A DNA stretch of 64,000 nucleotides from Scilla litardierei (GCA_030789695.1 CM061130.1:8423860-8487859); one strand, 5' to 3'. Counted from the stretch's first letter, positions 10,776 through 23,273 are shown. Numbers and translations are program-made. Notes: a model not told the origin generated them from the letters alone.

Positions 10776-12285
10776 CTAACCCTTCGGAAACCAAGTCCAA
10801 GAGGACCGTGATTTCCCAACATAATCATCATTCATAATAATATCATTAATATAAGATTGCACATACATATCCTTAGCATGAATGCTAGTGTTCTTAGGAC
10901 CCCAAATAGTGTATGATTTGGGAATCCTCTTCCTAGTGGTTGCATGCACAAAAGGTTGATTTCTACGTGGTGCATGTGGCCTAGGAGCATGAGATCTAGC
11001 AAAAGCATGATGAACATTGTGTTGTGTAAAAGCATGATGATGGGCATATGATCCATGGTGTGGTGTTGCATACATACGTGGATGAATATAAGGTGTGTAT
11101 GCATGAGGATGATCATAAGAATAAGCATGCACATGTGGATGTGATGTGTGATCATAAGCATATGAAGGTGCATGAGCATGAGTACGTGCATAAGAGTGCC
11201 TCAAATGAGTGTTTGCACGTGCTCGTGGGTGTGAAAAATAGAAACCATCATTAGTATAAATGTGAGGAGTGGATGTATTCCTACGTGTATTGGTGTACAT
11301 GAAAGCATGTCCCTTCCTTTGATGTCCACCCAAAGTGGGTTTCTTTCCAAAGGAGGGAGGAATAGGAGTGGTGGTTTCCTTAGTAGTAGAACTACCCAAG
11401 TTGTTATAGACACCACTCGTGGATGCACCGGAGGATGGCCTCACTAAATCTATAGTTGCTTCACTATAGGAGGTGTGTGCATTCAAGATGGATGCATGTG
11501 TGGTGAGCTCGTGCACTTGGGATTTGAGATTCTCATTCTCAATGCCCAGACAAGTGTTTTGAGATTGAAGATTTTCAATCTCAAGATCGTTACTATTCAC
11601 AATGGAAACACGATCAAGTTGAGATTTGAGGGACTCCACCTCATTTCTCAACATGCCATTTTGAGTAAGCAAACTTGCGTTCTCAATAGCGAGTGTCTCA
11701 ACAATGGTGTCATTGTTAGAGGTGCTACATGAAGATATGTTAGGGAGACTAGCAATTTTATTCTTAGCATCACAATATTTATGCATAAGCTTTTGGATAT
11801 TTATCAAATAATTGCTTAAGTTCAATTTTAAGATCATCCGTTGTTACCTCTTCATCGTCGCTATCACTTTCACTTGAGTCGCTTGATTCGTCACTCGAGT
11901 TGTCCTCTCGTGCCATCAAGCCCATGAATGAATCTCTTTCATCATTGGAGGAAGAACACTCCGAGGTGGACTCTTCTTGCTCCGCTAGCATGTGCCATAT
12001 TTGATATGCCATTGTTGCCTTGGACACATGCATAAGAATGTCATAAGTTAAATAATCAAGCAAGATATCCATTACCTCTTGATGTTTCCCCACCAATTAT
12101 CTTTGCTCATTTGTCCATTCATGTACGGAAGTGGTAGGTGCGCGAAAGGGCTTCTCCACAAGCTTCCAATAATCCTCATCGATGGATTGAATATGAGCCT
12201 TCATCTTCACACACCAAATTTGATAATTGGGCCTGAGAAGATATGGTGGAGGAGGGCATCGTTTGTTGTTTTTGTTGGTTGCCAT
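10776..12285 (-). pseudogene. Shortened Gag of element C
   Basis: Starts with ATG at 12285 (MATNKNNKR), about 12 bases after the PBS. The N-terminal block (LRPNYQIWCVKMKAHIQSI) resembles other copia Gags. The frame then meets a UAA at 12097, resumes with LVGKHQEVMDIL, and passes straight from AYQIWHMLAEQ to an acidic segment (ESDSDDEEVTTDD). The region that in B holds the rest of the Gag core and the CCHC zinc knuckle is missing. A coiled-coil-like segment and a histidine-rich tail follow. One extra base near 11800, absent from D, shifts the frame. The ORF ends at WTWFPKG. Confidence 0.85.
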
Positions 12286-12297
12286 AGCTATAACCTT

Positions 12298-12311
12298 GCT
12301 CCTATACCAAT
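12298..12311 (-). other. Primer-binding site of C
   Basis: On the minus strand ATTGGTATAGGAGC follows the LTR end CTACA. It differs by two bases from the standard initiator tRNA-Met site that D keeps intact. Confidence 0.85.
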
Positions 12312-14385
12312 TGTAGTGACCCTGTGCTATGAGGAACAAACACTAAAGGGGGATGAATAGTGTTTTATATAATTATAAGGAATTTACGCCAAATAAAACC
12401 CTAGTTAACCAACAAATGCGGAATACAATAAATGAACAACCACACAAGCAATAATGCAATGCAAACAAGCAATTTACCCTGGTTCGGTGCCACCCAAGTC
12501 TCCCCGACTTGTTACCGGTGCCCTACTCCAGTAACACCCGGATACCCTCCGGATACTCTAGCAAACCGCTAGAGATTTCCTTTAGCCCACTTGCTAAAAA
12601 CCTCCAACAAGTGCAATCGACCTACAATCGATGTCCGTTTATCCCACAACCCGGGAACACGCAAAAACCTTAGTCCCACAACTTGGGACTAAGCACACTC
12701 TCACAAACCGAGAGTAAAACGAAATCTTGACTCCCACAACTTGGGATCAAGCCAATCCTCTCACCACCGTGAGTATACAACAAATATGAAGTATAAAGAA
12801 TGAAATATAAAACTTCTTACCACAAAATCCTATGCCTTGAGAAATACTTACCAATATGGGGCAAGAATGGATTTTAAGGAAGATGAGATCACCAAACCCT
12901 AGCTCCACCAAGATGAGCAGTAATAGATGGCTAGGGAGTAGATGGTGACTTGGATTCAAGCTATTAGCTTGAGAAGCTCACAAGGAATGAGAATCTCTCT
13001 TGAGAAATTAGTGCTCAAAGAGTAAGAGAGATTCTTGTGAGATGAGAGAGCTTAGAAATGAGAATGAATGGCTCTTCTCAAAGGTGTGAAAATGTTTCTA
13101 ATTTCAGCCCTGGATCCCTGGTTAGAAGCACACAAACTTATATAGGGAAGAGAGAAAACGGTTACAAAATTCGTGGCATTAAATGCCCAACTGATCTATT
13201 TCTGAAGCTGCTTAATCGGTCTAAGAAGGGTCATCAACCGACTAGATTGACAACTAGTCAGTCAGTGAACCTTCTTGGACCGACTAGATGGTTAACAGAG
13301 AAGATGGTGAAATCTGGGTAAGAACTAGTCGGTCTAAGAAGGATCATCAACCGACTAGATTGACAACTAGTCGGTCAGTGAACCTTCTTGGACCGACTAG
13401 ATTTGAAACTAGTCGGTCTAAGAAAGATCATCAACCGACTAGATTGTCATTTAATGCATTAACCATCCTTCTAGAACCAACTAACTGGTCAACAGTGCAA
13501 AGGTCGAATTTCACAAGGAAAACTAGTCGGTCTGAGAAGAAACACCAACCGACTAGATCGTCATTTAGTCGGTCGGTGAGCCTTCTTGGACCGACTAATT
13601 GACCAACAGTGAATGGGCTGAGTTGAGCTAGGATATCTAGTCGGTTTAAGAAGGATTTCCAACCGATTAGATCGTCATCTAGTCAGTTGGTTCTTCTACT
13701 TGAACCAACTAAGATGCATAAGAAGCCAAGAAATGAAGCGATAAGCTACGAGAAAGTTTCTAATGGCTTCTAAGGCAATCCTAGAGATAAGATATGAAAG
13801 TTATGAAGATTTCTAGGCAAGTACTACTCAAGGCTTAACATTCCACTAAACCGAAGCTAGAAGACATAAAAGTAAACACGACAACCCGTCTTCAACGCTT
13901 CAACATGGAGAATCCGAATCCCTTGACTTCATGAATACTCCTTGAGCTTCAACGAAGCTCCAAGCACAAAGATCACGCGTTCTGAGGAAGTCTTGGGACG
14001 TCGCTTGAGATGAACAAATTACTTTGGCGACGATCTCCATAATTCTTCATGGACATGAGTCTTTTGGTTGAATGACTTGAATATCTTCAACGTCATAGTC
14101 TTCGAAGCTTTTGACTCATCCATTCCTTTCTTCTCTTTGGATTGAATCTCTATTCATTTGTTGATGCCATTGGCTTGAGGTTTGAAGTAGCCTTTGAGTT
14201 CTTCAAGCCAATGCTTCACTTTTGTTGATCTACCAAGTTCTTCACTTGAATCAACACGTGTAGTCACTTTTGATCTTCTTGAATCTAATTGGTGACTTTT
14301 TAGCTAACTGCAATCACAAGAGTTAGTTACAATGATTTGTGTTTGATCATCATCAAAATCTAGGTGGAGAGTCCAATACTGAACA
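12312..14385 (-). repeat. 5' LTR of element C
   Basis: Pairs with 4144-6218. The first bases on the minus strand read TGTTCAG instead of TGTTGAG, a point change at the terminus. It ends at the PBS and is followed on the outside by the TSD GGAAG and the resumed gag of A. Confidence 0.95.
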
Positions 14386-14390
14386 GGAAG

Positions 14391-16180
14391 ATCATAATGG
14401 GTATGACCTCCAAGTGGGAAAGACGAGCTATCACCATCGAGGTGGTCAACGACTTGAAGACCTACACAGTTGTGAATTTTATCGGGATTCTCATGTCTTA
14501 TTAGGTAAGACGGGAGAACCGATTAAAGATTCAAGCTATGATGAATCATTCGGAGGCCAAGAAGAAAGCTTTGGCATTCAACACCAATTCATCATCCTCC
14601 GATAATGAAGATTCAGAAAATGAAATGGATTTGGGTGAAATGGCCCAAATGGCGAAGAAGTTCCAACGCTTCTTCCGCAAAGGTAAATTTTCCTCTAACA
14701 AAAGATATGAGTCTACTAATAATACTTTCTCTCTTTGCTTTAAGTGTAATAAGCCAGGGCACATCAAGAGGGATTGCCCAATACTAAGAAACAAAGAGAA
14801 TTGGAAGGCTCCGAAGTACCCCAAGTCCGACAAGAATAAGAGAGATAAGAAGAAAGGACTCGTCAGTACATTCGATGACTCAAGTGGAGACTTATCAAGT
14901 GATTCCGATGATGAGAACGGTGAAAGTGCCCACATGTGTTTCATGGCCCGAGAAGATCCACTCTCCGATGAGAGTGATTCCGACACAGATGATACCGGGG
15001 TAACAATGGATGAATTACGCATTGCTAATGAAGAATTATTTGCTAAATATCAATCTTTAATGCTTAGATATACTAGCTTAAAGAAATTGAATGTTAGCAA
15101 TTCATCCATAACATGCATTGTCAACAATGACACCATTGTTGATACTTTAACTCTTGAGGAAGCAAATTTAGCCTCTCAAAATGTCACTTTGAGAAATGAG
15201 GTGAATACAATCAAATCTCAACTAGATCAAATACATCCTAAGGATAATAGTGATCTAGTTACATGTCACACACAATTGGGTTTAGAGAATGATTCTATTA
15301 AAAATCAAGTGCACAAGCTCAAAGCACGGATGTCCACCTTGGATACCAACATTTCTTCTCTTAAGGAGAAATATGAGCTCTTGTCCTTCCGTATTGTGAG
15401 ATTCAATAAGGGAAAAGGACAATTGGACGATTTGCTTGCAAACCAATTTCCAGCCACACATCATGTTTGTCTTGGTTTTGTGAAAGCAAATGCATCCAAT
15501 GCTCGCACCTCCTATAGTGGTGTCACTATAGACTTTGTGAGGTCATCCTTCGGTGCATCCACAAGTGGTGTCAAAGTCACTATAGGTAGCAAACCTACCA
15601 AGAAAGTCACACTTCACCATCTCTTCCTTTTGGCAAGAAACCCACTAAGGGTGGAAACCAAAAGAGAATCCATGCTTACATGTACACTAACATTCATCCA
15701 CGTAGGAAACCTCCTACTTCACAAGTGGATACTCATGACACTTTTTATGCTCCACACCCATGGACACGTACAAATCCACACATGAGAAATTCTCATGTAC
15801 GTGCTCCTATACACCCATATACTCATACGCATCATTCTTACATGTATGCACATCCTCCACATGTCATGCATAACCCATATGTTTCATTCAACATGCATGT
15901 TCCCAAGCATACATATAATCCTCATATGTCATATGCATATCCACCACCTCATGTTTATGCTTGAAACCATGTTCCTAAGAAGCATGCACTACATAGAAAT
16001 CTACCAAGTATGCATGCAACTAGGAAAAGGACTCCCAAAACATACACCATTTGGGCTCCTAAGAACACTAGCTTAAATGATAGGAATGCATATGCTGATT
16101 CCTATTTTCATGATGTTATTAATAATGATAATTATGTTGGGAAGCGGAAGTCCACTTGGGCTTGACTTCCAAAGGGCTAA
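14391..16180 (+). pseudogene. Gag of element A, C-terminal part
   Basis: Picks up exactly where 4143 stopped: the TSD GGAAG, then a segment matching B's KIIDGLPSHWEKRTFAIE. A stop near 14502 and frame changes precede a long frame from 14538. That frame holds the zinc knuckle CFKCNKPGHIKRDC (about 14738-14779), a lysine/serine/acid stretch, a coiled-coil-like segment (NDTIVDTLTLEEANL) and a histidine-rich tail (about 15680-15960), which is in a shifted frame. It ends with TWA*LPKG near 16180. The zinc knuckle binds the packaged RNA. Confidence 0.88.
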
Positions 16181-18576
16181 TCCCCTTGGACCCAACAAAC
16201 ATTGGGTACCATGAGCTTATGGTATATTATGTAGGTACCCAAGAGAAAGAAGAAGAGAAATAAAGGTAATATTAGCTCTAAAGGGAAAGGATGGATTCTC
16301 GATAGTGGTTTCTCCATACATATGACGGGAGATCCCTCTTTGCTCTCCGAAGTGATTAGCATCAAGGATGGTGCAACAGTCACTTTTGAAGGTAATCAAA
16401 AGGGAACCATCATTGGAGTAGGTATTGTCGGTAACCCTTCAAAACCCTTAATTACTAATGTATTTCTTGTTAGTGGTTTATGTCACAATCTCATTTCCAT
16501 TAGTTAACTTTGTGACAAATGTTACAAGGTTAACTTTGGAGAAGAATTGTGTAAAATTGTTGATTCTAATTCGAATGTTTTATTTTCCGGTAATAGTCGT
16601 AAAAATATTTATTATTTAAGCTTGCCTAAAATCGTAGAACATTTCTTAGTTGATAATACAAGTGAAAAACTATTATGGCATCGCCATTTTGGTCATGTTC
16701 ATTTCAAGCACTTATATAAGTTAGCTAAGCATGATCTAGTCAAAGGTTTTCCAAAAATTGCATTTAGTAAGAAAAACTTTTGTGATTCGTGTCAAAGAGG
16801 TAAACTTAGTAAATCATCTTTTAAGCTTAAAGAAGGGATTACTTCTAAGAGGCCCCTAGAACTTCTTCATCTAGATTTGTTTGGGCCAACTAGAACCGCT
16901 TCTTTAGGCAATGCTCATTATGGATTAGTTGTCGTTGACGACTTCTCTAGATTTACTTGGGTTTCATTCTTAACTAACAAGAATGAAGCTTATGAAGAGT
17001 TTACCATAGTTGCAAAGAAGATTCAGAATCTCTTAGGAACCACCATTATCACTATCTATAGTGATCATGGAGGAGAATTTGAGAATGAGTCTTTTACCAA
17101 GTTTTGTGATGACACCGGGATAGCTCACAATTTTTCCTTCCCTCGGGCACCACCACAAAATGGTGTTGTAGAGAGAAAGAATAGGACTCTTATTGAGTGT
17201 GGTCGCACCATGCTCCATGATGGTCATCTTGGACTACAATTTTGGGTAGAAGCGATGCACACGGCATGTTATGTGCTCAATAGGATCCTATTGAGACCCC
17301 GAACGAACAAAACTTGTTTTGAGTTATTTTAAGCCTCAAGTTAAGTATTTTCATGTTTTTGGTTCAAAATGTTTTATCAAGAACACATTTGGTAATTTCG
17401 ATAAATTTGAGCGAAGATCCGATGAAGAGATATTTGTTGGATATTCCACACATAGCAAAGCCTACCGGATATACAAAAAAACCCCATCAACGATCGAGGA
17501 ATCACTACACGTATCATTTTATGAAGATTTTGATTTTCCTCATGTTATTGATGATAGTGTAAATGCTATTTGTGATTCTCTTAGTAATGTTAAGATTAAT
17601 GATTCTATTATTGAGACTAACACTACTAATGAGATTGTTGAAGATGTTCCAGGTGATGCAGGAATACCCAAAGCTTTTCCAACCATTCGCAACCACCCTC
17701 ATGACCAAATTATTGGAGATATTGGTGTGGGTGTTCGAACGAGGTCAAGAATTGAAGAGTTTTCTCATTGCGCATTTGTCTCTACCATTGCGCCAAAGAA
17801 CATCCAAGAAGCTTGTGAGGATAGCTCTTGGATAGTTGCAATGGAAGAAGAACTAATGCAATTCGAGAGAAATGAAGTTTGGGAGCTCGTTCCTCTTCCA
17901 AGTGGTCACCAAATTATTGGGACCAAATGGATCTTCAAGAACAAGCCCGATGAGAACGAGGTATTCACAAGGAATAAAGCAAGGTTAGTCGCTCAGGCTA
18001 CCGGCACGAGGAAGGTATCGATTTCGAAGAATCTTTTGCCCTCGTTGCTAGATTAGAAGCTATTAGATTGCTTTTATCTTTTGCATCTCATAAGAATTTT
18101 AAACTATTTCAAATGGATGTTAAAAGTGCATTTTTAAATGAGAGTGTCAATGAAGAAGTGTATGTTTCTCAACCTCCCGGTTTCATAAATGAAAAATTTC
18201 CAAACCATGTCTTTAAACTTAAGAAAGCGTTGTATGGGTTGAGACAAGCTCCTAGAGCTTGGTATGATCGACTCAAGACCTTTCTTTTGGATTTAGGTTT
18301 AAAAATGGGAGAAGTTGATTCTACACTTTTTATTAAAGAGTATGAAAATGCCATTCTTTTGATTTAAGTTTATGTAGACGATATAATATTTGGTTCTACT
18401 AACTTTAATCTTTGTCAGGAATTTTTTAAGTCTATGAAGGATGAATTCGAGATGAGCCACATGGGAGAGCTCACTTACTTCCTTGGACTGCAAATTCGAC
18501 AAAAGGAGAATGTAACTTTCATACATCAAACAAAGAACACAAGGGAGCTTATTGAGCGATTCGGGATGGAATCGTC
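16181..18576 (+). pseudogene. Pol of element A: protease, integrase, RT (first part)
   Basis: Protease: WILDSGFSIHMTGD near 16290-16330 keeps the catalytic DSG; a stop interrupts it near 16504. Integrase (16547-17332): zinc-binding H/H/C/C (LLWHRHFGH, CDSCQRGK) and the catalytic D, D, E in LDLFGPT, YSDHGGEFEN and QNGVVERKNR. A frameshift near 17332 leads to the FHVFGSKCFI block. RT begins with WELVPLPSGHQIIGTKWIF, shifts frame near 18000, continues [14 protein letters not shown] and [15 protein letters not shown], has a stop before YVDD (near 18366) and is cut at 18576 by D. The rest is at 51172-51889. Motifs fit Sirevirus pol. Confidence 0.92.
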
Positions 18577-19317
18577 TGTAGTGACCCTGTGCTATGAGGA
18601 ACAAACACTAGAGGGGGGTGAATAGTGTTTTATATAATTATAAGGAATTTACGCCAAATATTACCCTACTTAACCAACAAATGCGGAATATAAGAAATGA
18701 TCAACAATACAAACAATAATGCAATGCTAACAAGCAATCTACCCTGGTTCGATGCCACCTAAGTCTCCCCGACTTGTTACCAGTGCCCTACTCCAGCAAC
18801 ACCTGGATCCCCTCCGGATACCCTAGCAAACCGCTAGAGATTTCCTTTAGCCCACTTGTGGAAAACCTCCAACAAGTGCAATCGACCTACAATCGATGTC
18901 CGTGTATCCCACAACTCAGGAACACGTAAAGTCCTTAATCCCACAACTTGGGACTAAGCACACTCTCACAGACCGAGAGCAAAACTAAATCTTGACTCCC
19001 ACAACTTGGGATCAAGCCAATCCTCTCACCATCGTGTGTATACAACAATTAAGAAGTATAAAGAATGAAATATAAAACTTCTTACCACAAAATCCTATGC
19101 ATTGAGAAATACTTACCAATTTACGGCAAGAATGGATTTTGAGGAAGATGATATCACCAAACCCTAGCTCCACCAAGATGAGCAGCAATAGATGGCAAGG
19201 GAGGAGTTGGTGACTTGGATTCAAGCTCTGAGCTTGAGAAGCTCACAAGGAATGAGAATCTCTCTTGAGGATTTTGGCTCAAAGAGTAAGGGAGAGATTC
19301 TTGTGAGATGAGAGAGC
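18577..19317 (-). repeat. D 3' LTR, piece 1
   Basis: Outer part of the LTR (U5/R side on the minus strand), beginning TGTAGTGACC at the TSD and stopping at the B insertion point. It matches 49023-49763 of the D 5' LTR. Confidence 0.93.
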
Positions 19318-21048
19318 TGTTGAGTATTGGACTCCCCGGATTTGGTTTTGGATGATGAGCAAACATAAATATATCATGAACTAACAATTTGTGAGCGCAG
19401 TTATGGAGATCGTCGCCAAATTCACGAGAACATCCACAGCGACGTCTCAAGACTTCTCAAAGCGCGTGATCGCATGCCTAAAGCTTCGTTGAAGCTTTTG
19501 TACCTTCTTTGAAGTCAAGAATGAAGATTGAAGCTTTGAAGACGGATCGCTAAGGTTTATTTTATAGTCTTTTAGCTTCGATTTATAGAATGTTAAGCCT
19601 TGAGTAATTCTTACATTTCTATCTTCATTACGCTCATATCGTAGCTCTAGGATCTTAGTACAAGTTCATTCTAACTTCCTCGAAGCGTCGCGCTTCGATT
19701 CGGACTTGTTTGTGCATGTCAGTTGGTACAAGAAGAAGTACTGACCGACTAGATGGTGATCTAGTCGGTCAGCAACTATTCTTGGACCGACTAGTTTGCT
19801 TCCTTAATTTCCTGTTCAGTACTGTTTACAGTTAGTCGGTCTACGTTGACTCACCGACCGATTAGTTTGTGAACTAGTCGGTCAGTGATGCTTCTTTGAC
19901 CGACTAGTTGTGACTTACTGTTCATGCTAAAATTCTCCTAAGCTATTGTTTATCGTTAGTCGGTCTAAGAACGTTTGGTGACCGACTAGTTGACAATTTA
20001 GTCGGTCAACTTTTGTTCTTGGACCGACTAAATCATTTGTATTCAGACTATTTGTTTTTGACTCTTAGTCGGTCTAAGTTTACTGACCGAACCGACTAGT
20101 TGTGAAACTAGTCGGTCAGAATGTCTTCTTGGACCGACTAGTTATCTAGGTCTGAAATCTTCATCTGTTCACTGTTCACCTCTTAGTCGGTTCATGTTGT
20201 TTCACCGACCGACTAGTTGATGAACTAGTCGGTCAGTGGTTGTTCTTTGACCGACTAGTCTGCTTCAGATTTAGATCCGTTGGAGTTTTGAAAGCGACGT
20301 TTCTCTCTCCCTTTTCCCTTGATCCTTTAAATACCTGGAGGGGTTATTTCATAGGATCCAAGGCTGCTATTTCAGAGCTCTATTGATTCAAAGAGAAGCT
20401 TTCAACTCTCATCTTCAAGCTCTCCCATTATCAAGAATCTCTCCCTCACTCTCATTCCTCTAGAGAGATTCATTGGTTGTGAGCCTTCCAAGCCAAGGGC
20501 TTGATTCTAGGTCATCCATCTCATCCCTAGGCTTCCATTGCTGGTCATCTTCTTGAAGCTAGGGTTTGGTGACTCTTCCTCCATCAAAATCCTCTTTGCC
20601 CTAATTTGGTAAGAAATCTCAAGGCATAGGTATTTTGTTGGTAAGCATTTCATTTCAGTTATATTTGAATTGTATACTCTCGGTTGTGAGAGGTTTTGCG
20701 TGATCCCGGGTTGTGGGAGTCACGGTCATCGATTGTAGGTCGATTGCGCTTGTGAGGTTTTCGCAAGTGTTCATATTGGAAATCTTGAGTTAGGGTTTCT
20801 AACTCAAGTATCCGGAAGGGATCCGGGTGGTTGGGACGTAGGATCACCGGGAACAAGTCGGGGAGACTTGGGTGGATCCGAACCCATTAATCCATTGTGT
20901 TTGCGTTTGCATTATTTCTTGATTGTAGTTATTCCGCATCGTTGTTTGTTAATTGCACGATAATTAGGAATAACACTCCTTTTTATTTAAAAGTACTATT
21001 CACCCCCCCCCCTCTAGTACATGTGCAGTAGCTTCCCAGTGCACTACA
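19318..21048 (+). repeat. 5' LTR of element B
   Basis: 1731 bp, starts TGTTGAGTATTGGACTCC and ends CACTACA before the PBS. The U3 repeat cluster is at about 19741-20265, a TATA-like TTTAAATAC near 20327, and hairpins include CTCTC/GAGAG (20677-20692), GTGATCCC/GGGAGTCAC (20700-20723), CTTGAGTTAG/CTAACTCAAG (20784-20808) and a nested stem 20841-20879. A run of C follows near 21003-21013, as at the LTR ends of the other Sirevirus-like elements here. Confidence 0.95.
19741..20265 (+). promoter_or_regulatory. U3 modular inverted repeats of B
   Basis: About five modules of 110-125 bp. Each has a tight inverted pair such as GACCGACTAGTTGATG then AACTAGTCGGTC, flanked by a further TTAGTCGGTC and a TTGACCGACTAG. 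The same modules occur at about 25104-25625 in the other LTR. They end about 60 bp before the TATA-like site. Confidence 0.8.
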
Positions 21049-21062
21049 ATTGGTATCAGAGC
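21049..21062 (+). other. Primer-binding site of B
   Basis: ATTGGTATCAGAGC directly after the LTR, a perfect match to the usual initiator tRNA-Met site. Confidence 0.93.
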
Positions 21063-21098
21063 CAAGTTCAAAGCTACACATAGCCTAAGTTCAAAGCT

Positions 21099-23273
21099 AT
21101 GACGAACAACGACTACAACGTCTTCAGGAACCGCGATGGAGCTTCTTCAGTTATGGAAGGACTATCCTCAGTCAGGCCTCCACACTTCAACGGTACCAAC
21201 TATGGGTACTGGAAATGCCGGATGCAAATTTTCCTCCGGAGCGCTTCACTATGGAGAGCCACCATGACGGAGTATGTCGAGCCTTCCGAAGAAGATTTTG
21301 CGAAGTGGACTCCCGCGGAGGTCGCCGCGGAAGTAGCCAATGCCAAGGCAATGAATGCCTTGAATTGTGCGTTGGAGCCCGAGGACTTCAACAAGATATG
21401 CACATGTAAGAGTGCATATCAAATATGGAACCAACTCCTCATATTGCACGAAGGATCGAGTACGGTAAAAGATTCTAAACTCGTCTTTGCTAATAAAGAA
21501 TTTGAGTTGTTTCATATGGAGCAGGGCGAAACCATGAAGGAATATTACGCTCGCTTCGTGGATATATCAAACGACTTGGAAGCTCTTGGGAAGGTCTATA
21601 CCCAAAAGGAGAAAGTCGCGAAGATTATCGACGGTCTTCCATCACATTGGGAAAAGCGTACCTTCGCCATCGAGGAAGGTAACGACATGAATAAATATAC
21701 CGTCGTACAACTAATGGGTACCTTGTTGTCTTACGAGGTACGCAAGGATAGTAAGATCCGAATGAAGGAAAAGATGAAAGCGTACTTGAAGCAAGATGAG
21801 CCAAAGAAAAAGGGGATTGCCTTCAAGGCCGCACCATCTACCGATGATGAAGAATCGGAAGACGAATTGGACATGGAATCCATTGCCCGTATGGCAAGGA
21901 AGTTCGATCGATTCCTCCGAGAAGGTATATCTTTGAATAAATCTAAAGTTAGTTCGACTAATGCTTCTACTCCCGTGTGTTATAAATGCAACAAGCCAGG
22001 ACACATCAAACCGGATTGTCCTCTCTACAAACACAAGGAGAAGGGGAAAGCATCAAAGTACGACAAGTCAAGAAAGTACAAGAAAGGACTTGTTGGAACA
22101 TTCACCGACTCCGAGGAGGATTCCTCAAGTGGAGAGTCGGATGGTGGACATGTGGAGAAAGCAAAACTTTGCTTCATGGCGAATGAGGCAAAAGATCGAA
22201 AGTCCTCCTTCGATGATAGCGAGGATGAAAGCGAGGATGGTAGCGAGAATGAAAGCGGAGAACCTACTATTGATGAAATGAGGTTAGCAAACCAAGAAAT
22301 TTGGTCTAAATTTACTAAGTTAGTAGATAGATATAATAAGACCAAAGATGAACTTGTTAGCCTCCAAACCTCTCCTAAGTCTACCATCACCAACAATGAC
22401 ACCATTGTTGAGACTCTCGCCAATGAGAAAGCAAGTTTGCTTACTCATAATGGCTTGTTGAGAAATGAGGTGAAGTCCCTCAAATCTCAACTTGAGCATG
22501 TTCTTGTTGAGGATTCGGATGAACATGTGATAGCGGATTTGACGTCTCAAAACTCAACTTTGAGTATTGAGAATAAGAATCTCAAATCACGTGTTTATGC
22601 ACTCACATCGCAAGTATCCACTTTGGATGCTTCTTTGCATTCTCTCAAAGAGAAGTATGAGTGCACGTTAGGCCGTATCAATGATTTCAATAGAGGTAAG
22701 GGCCATTTGGATAATATCCTAAATGACTTACTTCCGGCCAAACACCACATTGGCTTGGGGTATAAGATGGGAGACTCATCCAAATCGCCTACCACCTTTG
22801 TTAGGCCGACATCCGATGCCTCGACGAGTGGGAGCAAACACCCCATTGGTAGTTCTCCTACCAATAATGCTTCCACTTCGTACACACCCCCGATTGGAAA
22901 GAAACCCACTTTGGGTAGACCTCCAAAGAGGGGTCATGCATTTTTGTACTCACATGCTATGCCACATAGGAACACACATCCTACTCCACCGGTGCATGCA
23001 AATATTAATGATGATTTTTATGCTCCGCACCCACGAGCACGTGCTAACACTCATATGAGACACCCACTTGCACGTAATCATGCTCATGCACATCCTAATG
23101 CTTATGTTCAAACATCTCATCCACATGTACATGCTTTCTCTCATAATCATCCTCATGCTCATCATAATGTTATTGCTAGATCTCATGCTCCTAGGGCACA
23201 TGCACCACATAGAAATCAACCTTTTGTGCATGCAACCACTAGGAAGAGGATTCCCAAAATTTACACTATTTAG
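21099..23273 (+). CDS. Gag of element B, nearly full length
   Basis: Starts ATG 37 bases after the PBS (MTNNDYNVFRNRDGASS). Residues about 28-220 form the plant copia Gag core (FNGTNYGYWKCRM, AYQIWNQL, YYARFVDISNDLEALG, IIDGLPSHWEKR). The zinc knuckle CYKCNKPGHIKPDC is at residues 294-307. Then come lysine/serine and acidic stretches, a coiled-coil-like segment (about 430-530), and a tail very rich in His (about 610-710, HAHAHPNAY, HNHPHAHH). It stops at TAG 23271; the frame beyond is open to TAG 23397 and matches the end of the C/D Gags (NDDYVGKS...FPKG), where C/D have TGG for tryptophan. So it lacks about 42 residues. Supplies particle protein; no enzymes encoded. Confidence 0.92.
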   Translation: MTNNDYNVFRNRDGASSVMEGLSSVRPPHFNGTNYGYWKCRMQIFLRSASLWRATMTEYVEPSEEDFAKWTPAEVAAEVANAKAMNALNCALEPEDFNKICTCKSAYQIWNQLLILHEGSSTVKDSKLVFANKEFELFHMEQGETMKEYYARFVDISNDLEALGKVYTQKEKVAKIIDGLPSHWEKRTFAIEEGNDMNKYTVVQLMGTLLSYEVRKDSKIRMKEKMKAYLKQDEPKKKGIAFKAAPSTDDEESEDELDMESIARMARKFDRFLREGISLNKSKVSSTNASTPVCYKCNKPGHIKPDCPLYKHKEKGKASKYDKSRKYKKGLVGTFTDSEEDSSSGESDGGHVEKAKLCFMANEAKDRKSSFDDSEDESEDGSENESGEPTIDEMRLANQEIWSKFTKLVDRYNKTKDELVSLQTSPKSTITNNDTIVETLANEKASLLTHNGLLRNEVKSLKSQLEHVLVEDSDEHVIADLTSQNSTLSIENKNLKSRVYALTSQVSTLDASLHSLKEKYECTLGRINDFNRGKGHLDNILNDLLPAKHHIGLGYKMGDSSKSPTTFVRPTSDASTSGSKHPIGSSPTNNASTSYTPPIGKKPTLGRPPKRGHAFLYSHAMPHRNTHPTPPVHANINDDFYAPHPRARANTHMRHPLARNHAHAHPNAYVQTSHPHVHAFSHNHPHAHHNVIARSHAPRAHAPHRNQPFVHATTRKRIPKIYTI

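Larger units (their letters stand above)
4144..14385 (-). mobile_element. Gag-only Sirevirus-like element C, minus strand
   Basis: LTRs 12312-14385 (5') and 4144-6218 (3') are 2074 and 2075 bp. TSD GGAAG is seen at 4139-4143 and 14386-14390. On the minus strand the order is LTR, PBS, gag, about 4.5 kb without coding potential, PPT, LTR. No protease, integrase, RT or RNase H is present. It lies in the gag of A. D (18577-51166) is a second copy of the same family, so this layout is a family trait and not decay of one copy. Confidence 0.95.

Noticed and set aside
19741..20265. Regularly spaced palindromic repeats resembling a CRISPR array
   Set aside because: They lie in the U3 of plant LTRs, spacing and repeats are variable, units are inverted pairs, and there are no cas genes; the setting is eukaryotic.
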